Source: CAYLWN01 sp964387625
Lineage (GTDB): Bacteria > Patescibacteriota > Microgenomatia > UBA10105
Reading direction: 5' to 3'
Length of the DNA: 13,422 bases
Assembly (NCBI GenBank): GCA_964387625.1
Contig: CAYLWN010000024.1
Span: 1 to 13,422, forward strand
Numbering within the stretch: the first letter of the stretch is position 1; each line of letters opens with the position of its first letter. Below, in pieces: positions 3,272-9,989 of this stretch. Below the pieces are notes generated by a model, which was given only the letters and a program-made list of their open reading frames with translations, did no database searches and was not told the origin of the DNA. Position numbers and translations under genes: made by a program.

Positions 3272-5773
3272 TTATTTGTTTAATTTATTTTGATTTTTCT
3301 GTCTAATTACTGTCTCATATATCAACCCTTTTACTCCATATAACACCAACATGAGAGGAAATCTATTCTCTTGAATTTCATGGGTACTTTCATCTTTACT
3401 CATATAAGGCATAAATAAACGCTCTAAATCATATCGTGGGTCATCATTAATTTTTACTTGCGCATCCTCAATAGAAGGAAACATTTGTACTTCTTCTTGA
3501 TAAGTAATACCTGGACTTTTTGCAGTATGGACAAATTTACACCAGGTAAATAAACCATTAGATGCTTGACTGTGCCTTGCATGTATTGGTTCTGAAACAA
3601 TATCTGTCAAAAATCCTGAATTCCTGACTTTAGACACCTCATACTTATATCCGGAGTTATCTGCGCTGGTGGAATAAAAATTTATAAGATGAAAAATAAT
3701 TGCTTTTGACCATTGTTCACAGATAACTTTCTTAAACTTTATATATTCTGGATATTTTCTTACAAATGCTTTCCAAAAATCCCCCTCATCCAAAACGTAC
3801 ATTCTACCATTATTGTCACTTATTTCATCATTTTCTGCTCCCCGTTCCAATCTTTTTCTCAAACCTGATAGCGGATTTTTTATTCTGGTTTTTGTGTATA
3901 TTGCTGGTCTTTGGATTATTTCTATTTGCTGACCATCGGGTAATTGAATATTTAATTTCACACTTTCTCTATATCTGAATCCATGCAGTACTGTATTATG
4001 ATTCAAATCCAACAATTTATCTTCTTCAGCTTCAAAATTCATTTCAAATAAAGTATCAAATAAAATATTATCCTTTTGTATATGCTCATTCCATAATCGT
4101 CTTTCAAATTGGTAATTTACCATCAATAATAATTTACGGATAGCGCTATATCGGACAGGAAAATCAAAAGCAGTTTCATTTGGATAACCAATTCCAAAAT
4201 AACCTAATATCACTTCATCTAGACTGTTCCATTGCTGAAATCTGGAACTGGTAAGTTGAGCTCTTAATACCGGATCTGCAATTTGAGATATAGCTCTACC
4301 AATATATTCTTCAAATCCATCAGCACTGTATCCTAATTGAGCGATCATACTAGGATTAATTCCTAAACTCTGACAAAAAGATGTTTCCAGAGCTATTTTT
4401 CTATTTTCATAATCTACTTTTTCTTCAACTGTTGCTTGATTAATCAATGTTTTATAGCTTATATTCCTATATTCTTCCAATTTAAGTTTTAATTCTTTTT
4501 CCCAACCAAACTGACTTCTGTGAATACCAAAAGGGGTACATGCCGCATCATAGACCATTTTTATTTCCGGACAGGCATCAATGGCAACGGTTACTTTTTC
4601 ATCAAACTGATCCAGTTTTAAAAGTAATTGTGCCAGTAAAAAGGCTTTTTGCGGACCGCTTTTTTCAATGAAGGGTAAGCTGTGTTCAAAATATACCAAT
4701 TGAGCTGCTATTTTTAGATATTCAGCTAATTTGATCCTTTTTCTTAATCTATCTTCTTCAATCCCAACTTGTTTATAAGCAATCAGTTGTTCTTGCGTTA
4801 ATGTTTTACTCAAATCTACATCTTGAGCAAAAAGTTGTTTTTCAAAATCCATTAAAAGCCTTTTTATATTCATTCGTATGCTACGAATATCACTGTTTGA
4901 CATAGCATTAACAAATAGAAATTCGTTTTCTTTTAAGAAATCCCATTTCTTTCTAAAATTTTGTTTTGTTTTATCATCTGTATCAAATAATTTTATAAAT
5001 TTATTAATTACTTCAATTTCTACCTGTACATCAAATATTTTTACACGTCTTTCAATCTCCATTCTTGCTAATAAAGTTTCATTTTCAGCAGTTGTTACAT
5101 GATGTGGAATATTTTCCGGTTTAATACATAGACTATCAAGTAATTTAGCTTGTCTAGGTTTACCAGAGCTATCAGGTGGAATTTCTATTTGCTCATTATT
5201 TATTAATTGCTCAACTTGATGCGGGGTTAATAATCTGACACCTTCTGCTTTGTCTGATGGATCATAACTAGTTGGTATTTCTATAGGAGGTATTTCTGCT
5301 TCAAAAGTATATTCATGATTGTTTCTTTTAATTTTTTTGCCATTTTCAAAAAGGTGAAAGCTATAGATTCTTTGAAAATAAGATCCTAGATTAGTTGCAT
5401 CTACACCAAAGACATGTCCCTCTGTTTGTAAATTCCTGGTTCCCGCCTGTAAAGGAGTTTCATTAGGATTTATTTTTCCACCCAAAAGCATCAGTTGATG
5501 AGGATTTTTAGCCTGATTGCCTTTATGTAACCATGTTGAAATAGAAAATCCTAATTCATCAAAACAGGTGTGATCAAATTCTTTTTTTGATGTTAAAGTA
5601 TTTGCATCTGGTATCAAACAACAGACTATTTTTTCAGGAGCCTGTATCTGCAAAGCCAATACTCTAACCACATCCTGCTCTACGACAGGTAAACGTTCTT
5701 TTATTAAACCCCTCCATCTATTCTTTAATGTTTCTGCAAAATTTGGCAGATTCTGTTTATTTTCAATACTCAT
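3272..5773 (-). CDS. 833-aa orphan protein: degenerate Nudix box plus RelA/SpoT-synthetase-like C-terminal region
   Basis: The largest gene in the window. Residues 93-121 (LMLLGGKINPNE onward) fit the Nudix box spacing Gx5Ex7R (G99, E105, R113). The REUXEE part reads R113-N-L-Q-T-E118, so two of the three catalytic/metal Glu are missing. A preceding strand (VLALQIQ, then IVCCLIP, 37-54) and later text to about 190 fit one Nudix fold. Residues 230-580 are mostly charged helices with no recognised motif. Residues 627-643 (TKTRIKNPLSGLRKRLE) closely match the RelA/SpoT synthetase signature RvKsp.Siy+Km. They are followed by ISDNNGRMYVL (651-661), in place of the DlvgiRi segment, and by EEVQMFPS (760-767), in place of the catalytic vEvQiRt strand. 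I infer an ancient nucleotide hydrolase fold fused to a (p)ppGpp-synthetase-like nucleotidyl/pyrophosphotransferase fold; activity is unproven. It is transcribed from its own promoter (5886-5914) and converges with the small operon at 2730-3243. Confidence 0.72.
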   Translation of the reverse strand: MSIENKQNLPNFAETLKNRWRGLIKERLPVVEQDVVRVLALQIQAPEKIVCCLIPDANTLTSKKEFDHTCFDELGFSISTWLHKGNQAKNPHQLMLLGGKINPNETPLQAGTRNLQTEGHVFGVDATNLGSYFQRIYSFHLFENGKKIKRNNHEYTFEAEIPPIEIPTSYDPSDKAEGVRLLTPHQVEQLINNEQIEIPPDSSGKPRQAKLLDSLCIKPENIPHHVTTAENETLLARMEIERRVKIFDVQVEIEVINKFIKLFDTDDKTKQNFRKKWDFLKENEFLFVNAMSNSDIRSIRMNIKRLLMDFEKQLFAQDVDLSKTLTQEQLIAYKQVGIEEDRLRKRIKLAEYLKIAAQLVYFEHSLPFIEKSGPQKAFLLAQLLLKLDQFDEKVTVAIDACPEIKMVYDAACTPFGIHRSQFGWEKELKLKLEEYRNISYKTLINQATVEEKVDYENRKIALETSFCQSLGINPSMIAQLGYSADGFEEYIGRAISQIADPVLRAQLTSSRFQQWNSLDEVILGYFGIGYPNETAFDFPVRYSAIRKLLLMVNYQFERRLWNEHIQKDNILFDTLFEMNFEAEEDKLLDLNHNTVLHGFRYRESVKLNIQLPDGQQIEIIQRPAIYTKTRIKNPLSGLRKRLERGAENDEISDNNGRMYVLDEGDFWKAFVRKYPEYIKFKKVICEQWSKAIIFHLINFYSTSADNSGYKYEVSKVRNSGFLTDIVSEPIHARHSQASNGLFTWCKFVHTAKSPGITYQEEVQMFPSIEDAQVKINDDPRYDLERLFMPYMSKDESTHEIQENRFPLMLVLYGVKGLIYETVIRQKNQNKLNK

Positions 5774-5783
5774 ATAAAAAAAT

Positions 5784-5808
5784 AAAACCTCCTAATTTTG
5801 GAGGTTTT
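5784..5808 (-). promoter_or_regulatory. terminator-shaped hairpin containing the Shine-Dalgarno of the 833-aa gene
   Basis: On the - strand AAAACCTCC (5808-5800) pairs with GGAGGTTTT (5792-5784) and a run rich in T follows to the ATG at 5773. The 3' arm is the only Shine-Dalgarno (AGGAGG, 5793-5788), 14 bases from the ATG. Upstream, CACCA-AATA-TGGTG (5867-5854) is followed by GGAGG (5854-5850), which could pair with CCTCC (5804-5800) and free the ribosome site. The design parallels the leader at 2496-2635. Confidence 0.45.
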
Positions 5809-5885
5809 GGTAATTTTTTAATTCAAATTTTCAGTTTTTAAACCAGTTTCCTCCACCATATTTGGTGATATGAGCAATGCTGAGG

Positions 5886-5914
5886 TTTATAATATTATTG
5901 TTAAAATTTGTCAT
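5886..5914 (-). promoter_or_regulatory. promoter of the 833-aa gene
   Basis: On the - strand ATGACA (5914-5909, 5 of 6) and TATAAA (5891-5886, 5 of 6) are separated by exactly 17 bp. Transcription near 5879 leaves a 106-nt leader containing two hairpins. Confidence 0.6.
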
Positions 5915-6047
5915 ACTTTTCAGATTTTATACAAAAACAGGTCTTTCAGACAATAATAACCTATAGTATATAGCATGTAAGGACAAATAACAAGTTTTAT
6001 CTTCAATTGAATTCTTTGTTTTTAATTGTCTTAGAAGCTTGATTTGA

Positions 6048-6128
6048 CTAAAATATTTCTTTACTCACCTGCATCAGTGTCGTATATTTATCAGACGAAA
6101 TAATTGTAGTAAAACTCAATTTTGTGGA
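6048..6128 (-). pseudogene. radA 3'-end remnant (second, broken copy)
   Basis: The - strand reads STKLSF, then TTIISSDKYTTLM, then QVSKEIF and TAG (6050-6048). The intact radA ends KRLGF, TTIISPEKYQTLM, KVAKEILGR. From the shared Leu to the end, 16 of 23 residues are identical, and the remaining changes are mostly conservative or third-base, so the piece diverged as coding sequence before it was cut off. An in-frame TAA stands just upstream. It lies 0.98 kb downstream of the intact radA stop, with only the AbiEii toxin pair between. Confidence 0.75.
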
Positions 6129-6144
6129 TTATTTTTAGGTTTTT

Positions 6145-6159
6145 TTAGGGTCGGACCCT
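6145..6159. repeat. 15-nt palindrome TAGGGTCGGACCCTA
   Basis: Arms TAGGGTC and GACCCTA meet around a single central G, next to TTTTTAGCGAAGC. It lies between the toxin gene and the radA remnant. It is short and GC-rich in AT-rich DNA, like the other dispersed palindromes here. Confidence 0.4.
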
Positions 6160-6223
6160 ATTTTTAGCGAAGCACTATCACAATCCAAACTTGTTGTTTT
6201 TCCCGTAAGAGAAGAGTTTTGCC

Positions 6224-6880
6224 TTATTTTGTCATTGGTTTACTCAATTTTTCTGTCAGCTGATAATAAAATGCTTTTAAATTTTCAATTTTCAAAGGCT
6301 TGATCATCTTGGGTAAATAATCAAAATCCTGACATTTCAATAAATCTGTAGCTAATATATATGGTGATATTTCCTGGTGAAATTTTTGTTTCACACCTGA
6401 CAGTAAATCCCAGATAGTAAAATGCTTAAGTAAAAAATACAGATCTACGAAATCCTTTACTTCATTTCTCTGATTGACTGTGATTAATTTATTTACAGCA
6501 ATATCCAGTAGACTGTCTATTTGAATATTTTTGATCTTTTTTTCTTTTGGAGACAATGAAATATAAGGATATGGGGCAAAATCAATCTTTAATTTATTTC
6601 CGCCCGGAAATTTTATAAAAAAAATATATGTTGGCTCTACCACTTCAGAAATATAAGTAAAAGCAAACTTATTTGACCATTTTTGTATGGATTGAAGGAT
6701 GATTTGCGAATCAAAATCATGATCAGTAAAAAAATCTAAATCTTCACTAAATCGGTGTTGCAGATAAAATTCACTCAAAGCTGTTCCGCCTGTCAAATAA
6801 AATCTGGGGGTTAAATTTGTATCTTTACTGATTTCATCTAAAATTTGTGTTTGGTGATTATTTAAGATAGTTTTTTCCAT
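6224..6880 (-). CDS. AbiEii-family nucleotidyltransferase toxin
   Basis: This 218-aa protein carries the hallmark of the AbiEii/AbiGii (type IV toxin-antitoxin, MenT-like) nucleotidyltransferases. The GG motif is YLTGGTALSEFYL (residues 28-40), followed by R43-x-SEDLDFFT with the metal-binding pair D47/D49. The third acid is probably D100 in KLKIDF. Next comes the conserved helical region NKLITVNQRNEVKDFVDLYFLL (residues about 129-150). Length is in the lower family range. Known members inactivate translation targets such as tRNA by nucleotide addition and act in phage defence or growth control. The gene overlaps the end of its small upstream partner by 19 bases, as toxin-antitoxin pairs do. 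The pair sits directly behind radA on the same strand, which may supply transcription. The target is not predictable from sequence. Confidence 0.88.
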   Translation of the reverse strand: MEKTILNNHQTQILDEISKDTNLTPRFYLTGGTALSEFYLQHRFSEDLDFFTDHDFDSQIILQSIQKWSNKFAFTYISEVVEPTYIFFIKFPGGNKLKIDFAPYPYISLSPKEKKIKNIQIDSLLDIAVNKLITVNQRNEVKDFVDLYFLLKHFTIWDLLSGVKQKFHQEISPYILATDLLKCQDFDYLPKMIKPLKIENLKAFYYQLTEKLSKPMTK

Positions 6881-7068
6881 ATCAATAATTCCATCAATTT
6901 TTTTGATCTGGGAAAAAGTTGTAGTTTATGCCAATATTTTTTAACTTGATCTAAAGGGATTTTCTCATTTTTTTCCGGACCATAATTGACCATTCTTTCA
7001 AGTAATTTTATTTGCCCTTCTTCAGAAAGTCCGAGGTCTTTTTTGAAATAATCCCATATAAAAGCCAT
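6862..7068 (-). CDS. 68-aa antitoxin-like partner of the AbiEii toxin
   Basis: A short gene of 68 codons that ends inside the toxin start (19-nt overlap) and begins 39 bases after the radA stop, with AAAGG about 13 bases before its ATG. The protein (MAFIWDYFKKDLGLSEEG at its start; ERMVNYGPEKNEKIPLDQV in the middle; FPRSKKLMELLIW near the end) resembles the small DUF6922-like proteins often encoded beside AbiEii toxins. Those share the pattern of a helix, a Tyr-Gly turn, and a C-terminal R-S/R-K-L-x-E-L-L. It lacks the winged-helix domain of the larger AbiEi antitoxins. The antitoxin role is inferred from gene order and this resemblance. Confidence 0.65.
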   Translation of the reverse strand: MAFIWDYFKKDLGLSEEGQIKLLERMVNYGPEKNEKIPLDQVKKYWHKLQLFPRSKKLMELLIWKKLS

Positions 7069-7107
7069 ATGAGATTATTTTACCTTTAATTGTGTTATTT
7101 AGCAAAA

Positions 7108-8427
7108 TTATCTGCCTAAAATTTCCTTAGCCACTTTCATCAAAGTCTGATATTTTTCAGGTGAAATAATGGTTGTAAATCCCAATCTTTTAGCTTCTTT
7201 ATGCCGAACTACCTCACCTTGTACACGGCGCAGTTCTCCCAAAAGTCCCAGTTCCCCAAAACTAGCCAATTTATCAGGCAAAGCGATATTTTTAAAGGCA
7301 GAAACGATGGATAAAGCAATCGGTAAATCAGTCGCCGGCTCTTTAAGCTTGAGTCCTCCTGAAACATTGACAAATACATCAAAAGTACCAAGTGGTAAAT
7401 TCAATCTTTTTTGTAAAATTGCCAAAATCATTTGTAAACGATTATAATCGTAACCATTTGCCACCCGTCTCGGCATGGGAAGTTGAGAAGATACGACCAG
7501 TGATTGGATTTCAACGAGAAGTGGTCTGGTTCCTTCCAAGGTAACACCCACCGTTGACCCTGAAACATTTTTTACTCGACCTTCAAGGAATAGCTTGCTG
7601 GGATTGTCTATTTCATTTAACCCAATTTCTCCCATTTCAAAAATTCCCACTTCATCAGTTGGACCAAATCTGTTCTTAAATGTGCGCAATATTCTTCCTT
7701 GGTAATATTTATCTCCTTCGAAATAACAAACTACATCCACCATATGTTCAAGTAATTTCGGTCCGGCAATATTTCCTTCCTTGGTTACGTGTCCCACAAT
7801 AAATACCGGGATTTGTTTTTGTTTGGCAAGGGCAATTAAAATTTGCGATGTTTCTCTGATTTGTCCAACAGATCCAGCAGCACCTTCTAAATTTTCGGTA
7901 TACATAGTTTGGATAGAATCAATCACCAAAACCGGTGGTAATGTAGTTAACTTATCCAATGAAGCAACCACAGAATCTAAATTGGTTTCCGGCAAAATGA
8001 ACAAATTTTCATTGGTGATTTTGAGCCGGTCAGCTCTTAATTTCACTTGTTCAGCAGATTCTTCGCCCGTGACATACCAACCGCCGATTTTTCCTAAAAG
8101 CGCTAGCAGTAGTGTAGATTTGCCTACTCCCGGATCACCTGCAACCAATACTACTTCTCCGGGCACTATTCCTCCACCTAAAACTCTATCTAATTCCCCA
8201 TATCCGGTTTTAAGCCTTTTGGAAATAATTCTTTTTATTTCCGTAAGTTTTTTAGGTTCTACTTGTAAATTTTTCCTGAGCGAAGTTGAAGGATCGGATT
8301 TTGAACTACCCGTAATTCTACTCGTCTCAATAAGACTATTCCATTCACCGCATGATGGACATTTTCCAAACCATGACCCAAATTCATTTCCGCATTGCTG
8401 ACAAACAAAAGAAGTGCGTTGTTTCAT
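7108..8427 (-). CDS. radA: DNA repair protein RadA
   Basis: RadA is a RecA-family, DnaB-like branch-migration helicase used in recombination repair. The 439 residues show an N-terminal C4 zinc finger (C9, C12, C23, C26, with the typical CPSCGEWNS), Walker A GDPGVGKST (97-105), a Walker B-type strand PVLVIDS (145-151), and the RadA signature KNRFG (251-255). The C-terminal Lon-like domain (about 280-439) contains GELGLLGELRRV. Length is normal for the family. The linker after the zinc finger contains SDPSTSLRK (44-52), encoded by a repeat-like DNA segment at 8276-8298 and not conserved in RadA proteins I know. It is the first gene of a unit that may include the toxin pair. A second copy of its last 26 codons lies at 6048-6128. 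Confidence 0.97.
   Translation of the reverse strand: MKQRTSFVCQQCGNEFGSWFGKCPSCGEWNSLIETSRITGSSKSDPSTSLRKNLQVEPKKLTEIKRIISKRLKTGYGELDRVLGGGIVPGEVVLVAGDPGVGKSTLLLALLGKIGGWYVTGEESAEQVKLRADRLKITNENLFILPETNLDSVVASLDKLTTLPPVLVIDSIQTMYTENLEGAAGSVGQIRETSQILIALAKQKQIPVFIVGHVTKEGNIAGPKLLEHMVDVVCYFEGDKYYQGRILRTFKNRFGPTDEVGIFEMGEIGLNEIDNPSKLFLEGRVKNVSGSTVGVTLEGTRPLLVEIQSLVVSSQLPMPRRVANGYDYNRLQMILAILQKRLNLPLGTFDVFVNVSGGLKLKEPATDLPIALSIVSAFKNIALPDKLASFGELGLLGELRRVQGEVVRHKEAKRLGFTTIISPEKYQTLMKVAKEILGR
8276..8298. repeat. dispersed repeat-like segment translated inside the radA linker
   Basis: CCTGAGCGAAGTTGAAGG belongs to a type of short TTCGCTCAGG-bearing repeat that I recognise as scattered in several bacterial genomes. 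Here it is read in frame as SDPSTSLRK between the zinc finger and the ATPase core, a place that tolerates insertions. Confidence 0.45.
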
Positions 8428-8442
8428 AGGTTTAATATTTTA

Positions 8443-8455
8443 TAAACGCATTATA
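8443..8455 (-). promoter_or_regulatory. radA promoter -10 element
   Basis: A perfect TATAAT (8455-8450, - strand) gives a start near 8443 and a leader of about 16 bases with no Shine-Dalgarno. The -35 region is weak. Confidence 0.45.
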
Positions 8456-8501
8456 ACATTTCATTATTTGTTAATTGGGTAATTGGATAATTTAAGAATT
8501 G

Positions 8502-8593
8502 TTCCGCTGATGTTTATGATCCCGATATTCATTTAAACTAAAATATAAATCGGGAGAATAATTACAGCAGTGTGAATCCCGCTTTGTGGGAGA
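8502..8593. other. structured intergenic segment between radA and the aminopeptidase gene
   Basis: CCCGAT pairs with ATCGGG (about 8522-8556) around an AT-rich loop. GCTG at about 8506 can pair with CAGC near 8566, leaving 10-11-nt internal strands, and TCCCGC-TTT-GTGGGA forms a separate hairpin at about 8577-8591. No T tract follows on either strand, so it is not an obvious terminator for the rpsA/aminopeptidase unit. Its role is unknown. Confidence 0.3.
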
Positions 8594-9973
8594 TTATTTG
8601 TGGTGATTTGTATTAATATCTAATATTTGCTGTTGATATCTTAAAAATTCAGTTGAATAACCATCAAGAATTCCCCCTATACCAAATAGAGTTAATCTTT
8701 TTCCATTATATAGTGTGACATCCAGATTAAATAAACCCCGAAGTTCCTGATCTAAATGGCTGTCTGATTGAATAATGTTTCTTGGATTAGTTAAATTTAT
8801 ATCCTGCACCGGCGCATTACCCCATGCAAGATGAATAATTAAAGCTTTTTCTCCGCCAAGTGTAGTTTCCTCCCCTGTTTCCGGTATGAGTCCTCCAATA
8901 TTTATGCCAAAAGCAATTTCTGTTAAATATAGTATTGCTTGGGGGGTTTCATCTTTTTTGGCATGTTCTTGCAAATATTTTTTAAAAATTTCTGGCCGAA
9001 TACCGCCAGCAACATCAACTATTTTTCCGTTATGAAAAGTTATCAGGACTTGATCGGCAAAATCTATAAACATTTGCTTCTTTTGCTGCTCATTTATCAT
9101 TCCCATTCTTTGCGCCCACTGCCAAACATCCATATCTATTTGGGGAAATAACCATCTGCCGCAGGCAGTACCTAAACGTACATTTTTATAAATTTCACCC
9201 ATGGGCAGATTGTCGACAACGAATTGCAGATTTTCAGAACCCTTAAAATCTTTACGTCTTAAAGCAAAACCATTATTTGCCTCATTGATCCAAGGATCAG
9301 TCGCATTGACTTCAAATGACAATTCATTTCCCAAGAAATCTGTGAAATGAAATGTTTTGACATCTTTTAAAATGCTGATTAATCTGTCACCAATGGGTTT
9401 CATATCTTCCGGGTTAGTATGAAAAACGGGTTGGGTTAAAGTTTTGATCTGAATTCCTGGCATTTCCGCAACAGGCATATAACTACCAGCTATCTCGCCT
9501 ATTTTAGTTCTTATATCATATGAGCCATTCATCATATTAATACCAACATCATATTGCCTCTCACTAAGTTTTCTATAAAATTCTGCCTTTATTTGATCAT
9601 CTAATGTATCAATAATAAACAATGAAGTTTTTTCATCTGTTAAATCTGCAAAATAATCATCTACCGGTAAATCATCATTGTGAAAATCTTTTAAATAATA
9701 AATATCCACTGATTTAACTTTATTTTTACTTGTCTCAATCATCACTCTAAAAGCTGCTAAATCACTGGCAGAATCAGCTATAAATATTAACTTATCATCT
9801 TGTCGCAGTTTAAGAGTATGGGTATAGATTTTTTCTATAGAATTATGCGCTGGTATCACAAATTGGGAATAATCCGCGTCAGCTTTTAATATTCGTTGAA
9901 TACTCCATCCGTTTTCTTGAACGTAAATAGGTGAAGTTAAAGCAGGATGTGCAGGTTTTGTTTCAGGTATCAT
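8594..9973 (-). CDS. M29-like (thermophilic aminopeptidase family) metallopeptidase
   Basis: The 459-aa protein has the C-terminal metal-site layout of the M29 aminopeptidase / NicX family: NLPMGEIY (E260, matching NLPxGEV), LTEIAFGIN (E352, matching ElgiGtN), GGEKALIIHLAWGN (E375, H381, matching the EKalgTiHiAlG strand) and SDSHLDQ (H406, D408, matching s.iHwDlv). These residues would bind two metal ions. The N-terminal half, with SADS and DTLDDQ-type segments, is more diverged. M29 enzymes release N-terminal residues; related NicX proteins are ring-opening dioxygenases, so substrate is uncertain. It follows rpsA by 16 bases with a weak ribosome site and is probably co-transcribed. The pairing with rpsA may reflect peptide recycling or only genome compaction. 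Confidence 0.75.
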   Translation of the reverse strand: MIPETKPAHPALTSPIYVQENGWSIQRILKADADYSQFVIPAHNSIEKIYTHTLKLRQDDKLIFIADSASDLAAFRVMIETSKNKVKSVDIYYLKDFHNDDLPVDDYFADLTDEKTSLFIIDTLDDQIKAEFYRKLSERQYDVGINMMNGSYDIRTKIGEIAGSYMPVAEMPGIQIKTLTQPVFHTNPEDMKPIGDRLISILKDVKTFHFTDFLGNELSFEVNATDPWINEANNGFALRRKDFKGSENLQFVVDNLPMGEIYKNVRLGTACGRWLFPQIDMDVWQWAQRMGMINEQQKKQMFIDFADQVLITFHNGKIVDVAGGIRPEIFKKYLQEHAKKDETPQAILYLTEIAFGINIGGLIPETGEETTLGGEKALIIHLAWGNAPVQDINLTNPRNIIQSDSHLDQELRGLFNLDVTLYNGKRLTLFGIGGILDGYSTEFLRYQQQILDINTNHHK

Positions 9974-9989
9974 ATTTTTTCAAAAATGA

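Noticed and set aside
7781..8401. 206-codon open frame on the + strand opposite radA
   Set aside because: It is the antisense shadow of a certain gene; composition follows the RadA codons and there is no ribosome site.
317..8577. Shared 10-mers GCAGTGTGAA and GTTTATGATC between the 313-443 RNA and the segment 8502-8593, in swapped order
   Set aside because: Two shared 10-mers in AT-rich DNA of this length are expected a few times by chance, and the structures around them differ.
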